NCBI RefSeq assembly: GCF_027744825.2
Contig: NC_071345.1
Coordinates: 4,165,501 to 4,229,500 of the forward strand
Reading direction: 5' to 3'
Source of the DNA: Synchiropus splendidus
Lineage: Eukaryota > Chordata > Actinopteri > Syngnathiformes > Callionymidae
Length of the DNA stretch: 64,000 nt
Of the stretch, positions 52,001 to 64,000 are shown one piece after another. Below the pieces are notes generated by a model that searched no databases, was not told the DNA's origin, and saw nothing but the letters and a program-made list of their open reading frames with translations. The translations under genes were made by a program, and so were the position numbers. The first letter of the stretch is position 1; every line of letters begins with the position of its first letter.

Positions 52001-55000
52001 AGTGCAACTAAACAGATGATCATCAAGTGACTCAATATTAAAAAAAAAAAAGGTTCAAAGTGAAAGGTGGTATATAAACATCCTTCCAATTGTGTTGGTC
52101 AACCAAATGAGTATATTTATAGGGTTCTTAACACTCAGTTTTATGATCATTTTAGCAGCTGGGTGGTCCATGAGTTTAAAAAATTTAATTAGGCAATAAT
52201 AAAACTTTATTTACAAAGAAACTTCCAGAAGGCCGTGCACAAATTGCTTTATAAATAGAGTAATTAGCCCTTAAGGAGTGGCACATTCGCTTGATGATGC
52301 AAGCTATGTTACCAAGTGCAAGACTAAAGCGACTCAAATTCGTTTTCATTTTAAACTAAATACATGTCTGAGATGAACAGTAAATCATCCAGGAATTGAA
52401 GTTTGAAAATAAAGTCATGTAAACAGCACATGAAAAAGAATGCAAGCAGGTAACGAAAGTTTTAAAGATGCGGGTCATGTGGTATTGTAACAGGAAGTGA
52501 ACCCAGTGTTTGCATCACAGTTCCCAAAATTGTTTAATTTTAGTGAATAACTAGTAACAACCCGCTTTCTCACCGACGTGGTTGGAACAAAGGGAAGCAG
52601 AAAACGTTCAGTGTGCCGCATAAAATTTTGTGACCGAGAACATTCTTCTGCATCACATCGATATTCACATCATTTCCCACTCATCTACTTTGGGGTTTTC
52701 TTTTTTTTTTACCTTCTCTGGCACAGGAGATTGGGTTGCTGTCTATATCATCCACTTTCTCTTTTGGTTTCTGCAACAAAAAGAAAGAAAAAAAGAGTTT
52801 TAAAAAGTACCTGACAGTTCACAACAGTGTTCAAAATAGACTTCACTTCCCTTTTGTCAACATAACCAAACCAAAACTGAAAATATTACCCTCAAACATT
52901 ACCCAAAATAAATTCTTTTCAATTTTGACAGAAACTCTGAAAAAATTCTCAAAAGCAGAACTCTTGCATGAAATCACAGCCCTCTGTTTTAGTGGTAAAT
53001 AAAGCAAACAGGAGGTATTCTTATGTAAATCTTAATGTTTAAAACGAGTTTTGGCAGGAAAGTGTGCTCACCAAAGCTCATAAATATTCAAATCAAAAGT
53101 TTATGTTTTCCCTTTGCCTCTTCATCTGTGCGTGACCTAAATACACAACATACTTGGCATAAACAACAACACGGAAGCGATACTGAAACTACCCAGTAAA
53201 TTATTCATTTGTCTTACTGCCCTGGGAACATTCTGCAGCATGGTAGCAAATTTGTTTTTTGCTAAACATACATGCATCACATGAAGTAAAACAGTGCAAC
53301 TTTATTAGCCCAATTGCCAACAAACAGTGCTTCTGATGCACTAAACCAACATAAACAAATCCTTAACAGTTTGGAAAAAACATTAACTTGTGATTCTGCA
53401 ACTACAGAGAGTGAAGTGTACAGAGAGTACAGAGAGTGAGTCATTGCCAAGATTAGATCAGAACTATGTTTGATACTAGAAGTCAACAACTTCAACCTGC
53501 TGACCATATCAGCTCACTGCACTCTGAATAGTCTTTAAAAAGAGTGGTGTAACTTGATCAATCATTCAATATTCATAACCATTAGGGCAGCAACTAACGA
53601 TTATTTTGATAGTCGACCAATAACAGACGACCTTAAGTCTACTATTTGGCATATGTTGCATGCCAGTTGACACACATACCAATATGATCCTTGTGTTGTA
53701 AATAGATTATAAATTAAAATAAAAAAAGTATGTAAAGTGTTGTAAACACTTGCATAGCATTTAATGCGTTTTAACACTTGGAGGTGGACATGAACATGAC
53801 GGTTTTCGGCATGTTATCTATGGAAAAATCTTGAAAGAAACAATGACAGAAGCCTGGTGTTCACGGCACTCAAGTTGCTCATTTTGGCCAGACACATGAG
53901 CTGGCTAGTAAAAGACAAAACGTTCCCCTCCATTTCTCCAGCGCTTCTTGATTGGCTGCGTTCTGTTCATTTTTTCCCACCACAGTTTCAAAAAAATCCT
54001 GACAGACCCTGAACTTAATAGTCGATTAGTGTAGACTAGTGTTGCAGCCCCAATGAGCATTAACATTCAGTCAAAAAAAAGGTATTAAAGCAGTAATCAC
54101 ATGTGCCTTGTGATCAATACATTTTTGAACCATGCACATTTGACAGGTTGACATCCGTAGAAATTTGGGTGGTGGCTGCCACACACAGACCTGGGGCTGT
54201 CTTCTTAGAAAGGCACAGAAGTGTAGCAAGCCGACTTACTTCCACATCATGCAACACACACGCACCTAGAGATGCAAACTAAAATGTCCGCAGTCAGACG
54301 GGCAGAGCCACATTTAGCGTTTTCACCCACCAACACGTCTCGTCTACATCTTGTCGTTCTGCTTTCCTATTGATGCAAGCCGAAATTCTTCTCACACAAT
54401 CACTTCCCTGCTTCCCCTTTCCTTCATACACAGACAGACTTTCCAGCCTGCGTGACACAGTGACATATGCCAGACAGGAACCGTGCTGACACACACTTAA
54501 CAAAATGAAACCAATAACTCAACAGTGCAACCAATATGAAGGGAATTTATTCATCTTTAGGGCAGCTTCTCTGAAACAAATATCCAAATGAAGCAGTGGA
54601 CCTGACCGTGGTCAGCTTCTCTATCAAGCGACAACTTCAGGCAGTGGTGGCAGCCAAAAACGGAGACGAGATGGTAGACAATCCAAAAACAAACATGTTT
54701 TTCAGGAAATATTAACAGAGACAGGGGATGAAATTTTCCACACGTCTCATTAAAATAACACCTTCTATCATACAGGCTGCAGTGTCCCAGCACAGAGATC
54801 ATCAACAGCCCAGAACTGTTTTATAAGAGCACCATAAAGGCTGATAAGAAAACAGATCAACTTGGCTTCAACTTCTGATTCAGTGGTCATAGGCTACTTT
54901 CCAGAGTGAAGAGCTACGCTTGAGTCAAGGTTAGTGATGCATTTAAGTGCATCTCTGAGGGTTAGTTTTAAAAATACAAAACAGAGCAGAGAGCCGTTTA

Positions 55001-58000
55001 GACAGAGGAAGTGGATCAATAACAGAGAACTATGGCTCAGTGGGGATGGACACTGGCGCTGCTCTAGTTCACTGTTAAGAAAAAGGGGAAGGTGAGAGTG
55101 TTGAAAGTTGCTGTCACTTCTGTTTGAAAGAGAAAATTCTGGCAAATACAGAACGTGAGAGAAACGCTGCATGAAGTGAGTCAAAACTAACACCATCGTC
55201 ACTGGTGGTGACAACGTATTACTGGAATCAGATATATTTAGCAGTAAAAGTAAACATGTTTCTGCTTATATGCCATCATCAACTGTCAAAATAGTTGGGA
55301 AAGTCAGTCTCACTGAAGTGAAAAGCTGACTTCCAAATGCACATTTTTCACACAGGTTTGGGACAAATTGTTAAAAAGAAGAACAAATCCAGTGCATCAT
55401 GTGGACAAATGTTGTGAGACAACTTCTCTCCCGTCTTATCTCCCATGGTGATGCAAAGCGACAACGCAAGTCAGAGGGGATTTGTCAAGCCTGACCACGT
55501 AGAGGTGCGAGTCGAAATTGAGTCAAGGTCGTCGCACAGCACTGGCCACTCAACAGCTTCTTGAATGTGCAGTCTCAGAGAATTCCTCGAGTGTGAAGAA
55601 GTTTTGATTTCATTTAAGACAGGACTCACAGGACCTCTCCATCACCAACATTAAAGAGCAAAATGACCCCTGCATTTAATCTCCCATCATTAACAATGCT
55701 GGGGTTATTAAAATTATTCTGTGAGCCAAAAACTGAAGAGAAAAAAAAATGCTGGTTTCAAAAGACGTTCATTAAAACCTATTTATATACTTGAATGAAC
55801 ATCAAGTTTCAAAACAACACTATGTAATGCAAGCTCATATGTTTCAGATTAAGTTATATCCAAGGTGTATAATAAGAAAATAAAGCATGAACTTGAGTGT
55901 GATGGCAGAACATCTCCTTTTACTGTAGCATGCCGGCCAAATGACTGAGTCAGACAGCAAGCATGGCAGCGAGGGGTGGGGGAGGAACACGCACATCTGT
56001 ATTTGAAGCATCCGTGTGGTTCACGCAACCTTTAACGGGGTCACACAGGGGTTAGTCCCCAACGAGGTTCAATAGATGGCGAGGCGTAATGTGCGTGAGC
56101 GTGATGATTCCGGAGCATCTTTCTATTCCGCATAGCAACAGCTGATGGAAAAAAAAGAGCTTTGACACAACTCAGTGAGCTTTAAGAGCAGCATTAAAAG
56201 ACGTCAAGCATAAATATTTAGCGATTATGCAGCGTTAAAATCCGTGCAAGCACTTCTACATCAGAAGAACTCATTTATATTCGAACTGAAATCTTACCTA
56301 CAGCACTTGCGTTCACAGGCGTCAATATAGAACTTTTATTGTCGCGGGACCTGCTCAGGTCAATAGCTTTTAAAGATGATGAGAGAGGGCAAAGCAATGA
56401 ACGGCGGCCAAGGCCAACTGATCCATACGGTCTGATTGAAATAATAAAAGAGTGCAGCCAGAATGGCCTGGGAAGTCAATTTTGGTCATGATTAAAAACA
56501 GGTCAACACCACTCAGCGGCCATCCATGACACTATGAGTCGTTTGCTTTGACTCACATTTAGAGATGATAGCGTGACTTCTTGGCCAGTCTTTAACTTAC
56601 TTTTTTGTGGTAGCACTTGTGGTAGCGTTGTCCACATAACACAGAATTATAATTTGGTTTGGAGGGGCCCGATTCAGTCAACTTTGTTTTTTGCCGTAAC
56701 TTGTTACATGGTGGTGTTTAGTCCCACTTTGTTCAAATTATGTTGAAAAACAAACAATACAAACATTTCATTAACCACTTAAAGATGCTATCATCTTTCT
56801 TTTAAAACAATTAAATATATGAAAAGGAAGGGGGCGCTAACTAAGTAAAAAAGGTACACCAAGGTGGCATATGGCAAAGCCCCTCTTCTGTTAAGCCTAT
56901 TAACAGCAGTCTTTCCACAAAAAAAAAAATTGCCACTGCCGCAAACACAACATGGTTGGCCTTGGCCTCTGCGAAATCGCTGCACTGTTTTGACGGGCCA
57001 GGAAAACAACACTTCAAATTGGGTTAGGGGGACTGCATCTCCCTCAGGCTTCCCTCTTCCGAGCGAATGTGACAGCAGGGCGTGTTGGGGGGTTGAGCTC
57101 AGTGTGAAGGGAGGTTGGCAGTGTTGTGCCCTAATATGGACACATATGGGGGGGAGAGCTGAGGGGAGTGGTGGAGAAAAGAGCATGGCTTGGTCTGAGA
57201 AGGGGAAACCTGCACCAACACAATGGCAGTCTCGCGTCTCTCACCGCCCACACACGGTTCCACTTCGCATTCCAGCACTTGTTTTTAGCTTTGGTAGCAT
57301 CACAGTCACCAAATGGAGGGAGTAATATCGACAGGAAGACTCGGGGGACACTTGGTTGAGATATATGCAACTTCATTTCTGATTCTGAAACTGTAAAAAA
57401 TATTTTGGAGGTGATGGGAGCTGATTTCTTTGCCTGTGAAATGAAGTCCAATACATTTCAGGGAAATCAACACCCACACCCTTGAAAAAGGTCTAATTTC
57501 TATTTACTTCAAATAACAATAGCTGTGGAAATACTAGAGCAAAAAGACAGATGTCACTGATGTAGTCAGCATTTGGGTCAATGCTAAGAAAGCCTGAATC
57601 CATAAATAAGAAAGGAGAACGACACTGCAAAAGAAATTCACTGCCTCACAAAACACAGACAAGACAAGGAGGGATTGGTATTTCAGGGTAGAATCAGACG
57701 ACCAGCGGTGAAGGAGTCGGACTTTAGGCGAAGACATTCCTCCTACGTCTCTGCTCAATGACACCTCTGTTCTGCGGAACCCAGCATATCAACCCAACTG
57801 CAGATACAAAGGGAACCATGTCTGTTTGTGACTGGGGCTTGTGTGAAGCTACTGTTAGTGGGTATGTGAGAACATCATGAAATCTAAACCACAACAGACT
57901 CCTCCTTTCCTGGGTGGAGGCCACAACGATAGACTCAATGAAAAAAAAATACAACCCTTGTGGAAAAAGAATACATTTGCTCCAGTAATAACACAATCTT

Positions 58001-61000
58001 TGAAAGCGCATCACAAAAATACAACGCTATTCAATACAATCACACATGGTACTAGGAACTATGATCTTTATTGTTTGTTGGATGCTTGGAGATAGCAAGG
58101 TGCTACATACCCATGACATACATTCACCTACATTAGTTCCAAGTTTAAAAAAGTTTAAAAAAAAAAGTTTGAATCTCACACCAGTAGCACGTTTCCCTCG
58201 TAAAATTCCAGACCTTTAACAAATGAGTTGCGAGTGCAATGAGATTGTGACACACACGTGAGTGTATATCTTAATTACACTTGTGGAGACAGAACAGTTT
58301 TGTGTGACAATTTTCTGAATGAAAGTCAACCTTGTGTTTATCAGAATTTTCTATAGCTGAACTACTCAACCACAATTTCAAACATAAACCAACAACCCAG
58401 TTTCCTGATTTTGCCCCCATGCAACGCTGTCGGACGCAACATGCTGAGTTTATTGTTCACAGAGAGGAGGGAAAGTAACAATACATGCTGAGGCGGTTGA
58501 GTGTTTCCTACTGAAAACAAACCTATTTGCGGCTCAAATGTTGGCTTCAAGAAGCAGTTTCTTCAAAGTGGACGTAACTTGACACACTGTACACTTCTCG
58601 TTTCTCACTTGAAATACCAGACGTCTAAAACGTCCAAATGCAGAAGTGACAAACACTTATTTGTTCAGTCATGCTACCTATTTGCATTCTTTTCTTGCAT
58701 AAGACCTTTTCCACTCCGACATTTTCTCAAGTACAAGCATCATTTCTTAGCCCCTTAAAAAAGTTAGACACATTTCTTTTTCAAAGAGAATACAGTGCAA
58801 TGGTGAAACAAATTAACATTGGACCAGTTTTTTCTTAATAATGGGTTTTATGAGTAGCATAAAACCCACAATTGCATTATTAACCTAATTTAAGTATCAT
58901 CTTTATGACCCAAGTGTGGCACAATTGCAGCACACACACATTAAGGTGTACAGCTCTACCTTTTATTAAACACAACTCCAAACAACAACTAAATCCAAAT
59001 TTGGCAGACGGCAATATCCAAATTGGAGGATTAATTTGATAGCGATAGCTCGACCTCCAAATGATATTCTCCAGATGTTTTGGATCAAGCCTCTTTACAC
59101 AGATCACACTGACAATAATTTTCACAACTGGATATTCTTAGCTATATGAGGGGGAAGTACAGTACTATTAAATAGCGCATTGTATTAAAATGGTGAGTAT
59201 GGTGGACACTTATACAGACATAAATAATGGTAGCTTTGAAAATCTTTAAAGAACATTTCTTTAAAAAGTCTACGAAAGTCAATATTTTAACAGAGTAAGC
59301 CAGCCACAGCACAGCAGACATCAGTGTCCACACAAAGTCAAAACACTGCTGTTGGGTCCACAGACGTTCATCTCATTGAGAACAAAGACCTCACTAGTTC
59401 TAGACAGCTGTCACCTTGGACACCCTAATAAGCCAGCAACAACACACAGCTGTATAGATTTAAGCACCTGCTTGCATCAGAACACAAACTGTAGCTCAAA
59501 ATCAAAAATGATTTCACCATAAATACATCATAAGAAGCCAAACTTCATGATAACCCATGACAACACAACGTATAGGCATTGCAAGACACAAAACATTGCA
59601 CTTCTTTTGTCGGCCTCTTTAATGGGCACTGATTTGATCCAATACCATAAATGGCGGCATCAGACAAGACATTTGTCCAACATGTCTTGTTGGAATTTTG
59701 TATGTCTTTTCAAGCTGCCACTCAGGCAACTGGAGAGCATGAACAAGCTAAATAATTTGTCAGAGTGCTACGGGGTCAAAGCTACTGTCATACTTTTCAT
59801 ACATTTGCGACAGCCAAAACCCCTGCAGTGTATACAGAGCCTTTTAAAGCATCATTCCGCGGAGTGGAGCGGCATGACATTCACCTTTATGTTCATCACT
59901 GATGCATCATTTGTAGCATAGTAAAATAGATACTTAACATACTTATTAAGCTCATTGTCCTAATCTCGCATTCCAGTCCAGATGGATCCTTTGGTTGAGT
60001 CAGCAGAACGCTGACATACTTCTACTGACTAGAATAGCTGAGCACAAACAGCAAGAAGCTAAAAAAAAATAGCCTTAAAAATGATTAACAAGTTCAGGAT
60101 TAGAAGTCTTACTGTAGCACATGTCATACAGTTTTTACGTTCATTAATTCTTGGGGAGAATCCATGAGGCAACTGCTGCTTGCCATCATTAAAACAAAGA
60201 TTAGCTTGTCTGGCAGACACAAACAAGGAAGCCTTGGAGGCAAATGATAGTTTGAGACTACGAGACCCTATCAATGCCATCATTAATCAACGTGAAGCTC
60301 AGTCAGATCTTTAAAGACTCAATGCACATGTTGATCTGGGTCTTCTTTTACTTCCCCTGTGGCTCTGGATTTTCGTGTAACAGTCAGAGCAAAAGAACAA
60401 CTTGATGATGGCTTAGAATTAACATTAGAACTTGATCCATCAACAATAGGCTGAAACTATACTAAAACAAAGTGTAGCTTCTATGATAGCTTTTATGGTA
60501 GGTGGTGGCTGTTGTTGTTTAATCCCGCTGACAGACAGACAGACGGACAGACTGGCCAGTCAAATCCAATCTCGAGTAATCTTCTTTACGATGTTAGTTT
60601 TTGTTGCCATTAAGAACTCCTTAATCGCACATCTTTTTAAGAATAACAAAAAGTAATCAAAGTGATACTTAGCCTAACATCTCTAGTAAAAGGTGACTCT
60701 GCCAGAGCTTTTTTGACTTGCAAAATATTCCAATTTAAAATGATATTCATCCAAGTAAAACAGTGAAATAAATGATACATTTGTCTCGACAGAGGAATAA
60801 AGACAATGCTAGGCCACTCTTTCAAAAAATCCAAAACGCTAAACATACACAAGAAAAGTTTGCAAAAAGTTTCAGACAGCCATTTAATTTAGGCAACAAA
60901 ATGTTGCTGAAAGGAAAATTTTCTGAAATGACTTCCTTATTTAAAAAAAAAAAAGAACTTTTTCATGTTACCACACAAGTGTGGTGGATTGGTTAGGAAC

Positions 61001-62688
61001 TTGTGTTGGTTTGTTATGCTCAAAGTAAAATAGACCGGAATAGAATGGGAAGTGCAGAAGCAAGAGCATCTGAGAGAGAAAAGCCTACCCTGCTGCTGGA
61101 CTAGTAAGTCGATGGATGCTCATGCAGCAGAGTTCAAGTTACCTCTGCTGTAATTTCACATGGATTACCTTCCCTGTCTTAGCTCTAAAGTGCCATGTCC
61201 TTCTGCACTAACATTACACTTATTTCACATCACTAGGTAGCAGGTTAAATACCATGCAACAGCACATGGCGCTCGCAATAGGCAGTGAATGTGTATGATG
61301 TGTATGATAGAAAAACAAGATTCGATATATGTCTTCATTTCCTGTCACATCAAATAAAATGCAAACTATCCCCAAAAGCAGGCATATTCAGTCATAGAAA
61401 GGAAGTCATGAACCTAGTCAACACATTAGTAGAGCAATGTGTGAAAACCACAGCACAGCAAAATGTCACTGTTCTGAAGTTGCCACTGAGGTCAAACAGT
61501 ACAAAGATATTTAAAATAAAAACTGGAAATCATTCTCTTCTTTCCAAACAAGTGTCTTAGCCGAACAGTCTTTCTCTGACTTTTCTATACCGTTAGCTTT
61601 CATCCTGAACGCACCGGATCCATCCACCAAAAAGTAAAAAAAAAAAAAAAAAAAAAAGCAAGACATTCCAAGCCCATGAACCAAAAGGGATCAGGTTCAT
61701 CCAGAACAGCTATTGTCAAGCATGCCGAAGACAGGGAATTCTGCAAGCATTCCAGAAGTGCAGCAATACCATCCGAAACACACTCTGTTGCTGCGCAGCT
61801 GTTGCTATACGTCGACTCCCCACAAAAGGTGTGCCATTGCAGTGAAATAGGATACATTCACATAATCACAATTCAGATCTAAAGCATCAAACGAAACCAG
61901 CTAAAAGTTTCACCATGCATCATTTTAAGAATGTTTTGTTCTCATTACATTCCCACTATATTTAATGTAAGTAACCCAAAGAAGTTATGAACTAGGAAAC
62001 ATCACATAGAATGTACCACACTATACGAATGAGGATGTAATGAAGAATGTACTAAGACAATGCCCTGTGGGGCAGAATGTCAACCAGGAGAAGAACAGCT
62101 GTTGCTGTCAGGCATTTACAACGTTCTCACACCCAAAGGCTCTTTACTACGGCAGTGTGATTCCTTCTCCGTGTTTTGTTTTCACAAAGAATAGGTAATA
62201 AAATGTAAATATTGCTTCTAGTCTATCTGTGTGCGAGTATGCTGGGGCGTACCAGTTGGATAACAGCCATAATACAGAATTTAGTTCGATTAAAAAATAC
62301 ATTTTTATTGATGAGGGGAAGAACTATAATAAAACGGTGTGGACTTCGATCGCTAACTTAGTTGGCTTCCCTGTGCATCGGTTAGCCGGCACAGAAATGA
62401 ACATAAATCTCTAAAAATAAGACAGGCTTACATTTAAGTAGGTCACGGCGAAGATTACGAGATGATTATTTTAACTTAAGCAGGCATAAAAAAGGAACAA
62501 TCGTAGTATTCCTTTAGCTATTTGAGAGAGCTAAAAGTAGCTAGCGGGTTAGCGCATCACCCCCCGGCGTCACCCTCCATGTGAAGCCGTTTGACAGTGA
62601 AGAGTTAACGGTGGCCATGTGAAGCTGCTTACAGGTATCGCCAACGCTACCTTTAAAGATTTTCGGATAGATAAAGACAATAACTCAC
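49070..62688 (-). other. Long 5' intron of the CYRI gene
   Basis: A 13.6-kb stretch without a recognised coding exon on either strand. It is AT-rich and contains one hAT-like element (53583-54052), poly-A/T tracts (50308, 52693, 61639), and a GACA simple repeat near 60531. Additional non-coding first exons could be present but were not identified. Confidence 0.6.
53583..54052. mobile_element. Non-autonomous hAT-like element (470 bp)
   Basis: Ends TAGGGCAGCAAC and GTTGCAGCCCCA are inverted repeats (10 of 12 match), and the next bases include ACGATTATTTTGATAGTCGA and TTAATAGTCGATTAGT, the hallmark of a common fish hAT MITE. Flanks ATAACCAT and ATGAGCAT agree at 6 of 8 positions, consistent with an old 8-bp duplication. 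No coding capacity. Confidence 0.8.
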
Positions 62689-62960
62689 CGGTTCCTCCGT
62701 GTGAGAAGGACGATGACCAACACAGCGACAGAAGTTATGGTCGGAGTTGTACTTCCAGCAACCCTAGCAGCCACAACACTCCTTCCTGCAGCGCAAGAAA
62801 ATCAAGAAAACACAAGTTAAGCCCCGCCCACTTCAATTTCGATTGGCTGATATTAGGGACAGTGCGGAATGAACCAATCAAAATAGCCATTTTGTTTTTC
62901 AGTGTCCAATGGAAACGAGGCGTCTATATACAGTACATAGCAAAGATTTTCTGCCTCAAA
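62689..62960 (-). promoter_or_regulatory. Probable CYRI-gene promoter and non-coding first exon
   Basis: On the minus strand a consensus donor (GGAACCG|GTGAGT) leaves an exon edge at 62689. Upstream of it are a GC box (GGGCGGGG, plus-strand CCCCGCCC near 62822), a CCAAT box (plus-strand GATTGGCTGA near 62840), and two more CCAAT-type sites near 62873 (AACCAATCA) and 62906 (TCCAATGG). This layout fits a housekeeping-type promoter with the first exon from about 62800 to 62689. Assignment to the CYRI gene is inferred from strand and the lack of another gene. Confidence 0.5.
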
Positions 62961-64000
62961 ACTCAGGTCATTGATGCGTATGCACAAGCGACGCTTATTC
63001 TTTTGTTGCTGTGCAGTTATTCGCGCTAATCCAGTTATTCACAAATCTAAGTAGCATTCATGATGAATACATTACCACCACCAGAGAGATAAATCGACAA
63101 ACAATTAATTAAACAACTACAAATAACAAAATCTTTCTTATAAAGAAGTCCATATAGCAAATGTATATATTTATTAACGTGTTTAATGCACAATAAAATC
63201 TGTGAAAATGGTACGGTGGTTCATGGTTAAACGCTGCAACCATCCATCCCCAAACCTCAAAAAGAGCAGTACTAAACTAACAAACATTTTAACTACTGCA
63301 TACAACTTGATAAAGAATAATGAACAATGATAAATAATCATAAACGCAAAACCCCCTGTACACCATTCATACAAAACCAATACTACCCAGTTTTTGTATC
63401 AGTAGTTGGTCATCAGAATCATGTTAGTATAGCAGTCATTTTACTTATCAAGTTCCATTAAGTGTCCAGATAAAAAACAAAATAAAAAAAAAAACAGTGA
63501 AATCAACAATGAAATCTGCCCTCCAAAGTTTCTCTATGTACTCACATACGCAAGCTATTTATGTGACGAGCAAATGTTATTGCTAAATAATGTGGATTAT
63601 TATTTAAAACATAAGCATCACTGTCACCATGAGGTAGACGTTCCAAACAGGCAGCACCAATTCTCCTGCATGTAGTAGCTGGCTTGAATAGAATGTACAT
63701 GTCAAGTGCATGTTTGCGCTGCACAGAATGAAGGTTTGCGCAGTCAGCCCTGAGGGCTGCAATGTAAACCATCAGGCCATACGCACACACAGAGCTTCTA
63801 AAAATGTCAAGCCTGTGCAATGAAAACACACTTTCCCTTCAAGGCCAAGAGCTGTTTAGCCCATCCGGACTCAAACCTTGAGTTAGTGGGAAAGGTTAGA
63901 AGCCTGTTGTGTGAAGTACAGTTGAGGGTATGTGCAGGGTAAACACACCTCCACAGAAATATTTGGCCTGGCCAGGTCAGATTATGGGGGTCAGAGTACA
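62961..64000. other. Upstream intergenic DNA, nothing recognised
   Basis: AT-rich sequence with no convincing exon, RNA gene or repeat boundary. Short frames such as the minus-strand one near 63542-63829 have no family resemblance. Confidence 0.5.

Noticed and set aside
56864..57325. 153-codon plus-strand frame in the CYRI 5' intron
   Set aside because: Overlaps an equally long frame on the other strand, has no domain or splice support, and resembles chance open sequence.
61639..61659. Long A tract as the tail of a processed pseudogene
   Set aside because: No coding or gene-like sequence precedes it and no target duplication was found; treated as a simple poly-A run.
62619..63029. 136-codon plus-strand frame at the right-hand promoter
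   Set aside because: It crosses the GC and CCAAT boxes and is antisense to the probable non-coding first exon; no family resemblance.

Overview
The window is nuclear DNA from a ray-finned fish, probably a percomorph teleost with a compact genome. The evidence is spliced vertebrate genes with GT-AG introns (several only 58-80 nt long), CA/GT microsatellites, a tRNA-derived SINE of common fish type, and several short non-autonomous hAT-like DNA transposons. There are no bacterial features. Most long open frames are shadows of exons or low-complexity DNA. Coding exons were found by reading splice sites and comparing the translated exons with vertebrate family members from memory; no alignment was run.

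Layout: (1) 1-23075, plus strand: the 3' four-fifths of cdc42bpa (MRCK-alpha kinase), from the kinase catalytic loop to the stop codon at 20628, then a 3' UTR of about 2.4 kb. The first exons lie before the window. (2) 23075-40500, minus strand: a complete frizzled-3 gene (fzd3), stop at 23415, start at 39168, with a probable non-coding first exon near 40334 in CpG-rich DNA. (3) 41502-43856, plus strand: fbxo16, an F-box protein, head-to-head with fzd3 as I recall for mammals. (4) 44325-62800, minus strand: a CYRI/FAM49 gene (cyria-like Rac1 interactor). It has two alternative start-codon exons and a probable non-coding first exon 13.6 kb upstream beside CCAAT and GC boxes. (5) 62830-64000: upstream DNA in which no gene was recognised.

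The genes alternate strand (+ - + -). Both tail-to-tail pairs are close; the cdc42bpa and fzd3 poly(A) signals are only about 45 bp apart. Three of the four products act on cell shape and polarity: MRCK-alpha is a Cdc42 effector driving actomyosin, Fzd3 is a planar-polarity and axon-guidance receptor, and CYRI restrains Rac1-Scar/WAVE signalling. This looks like a coincidence of neighbours, not a functional cluster.

The most interesting non-genic observations are: a hAT-like MITE family carrying a convergent pair of CTCF-core-like motifs at nearly fixed spacing (two clear copies 21 kb apart, perhaps a third); a degenerate tandem repeat in the cdc42bpa 3' UTR that reappears in the last fzd3 intron; a duplicated AT-rich block in fzd3 intron; a cluster of phase-0 cassette exons in cdc42bpa; and mutually exclusive start exons in the CYRI gene, where including both would create an immediate stop.
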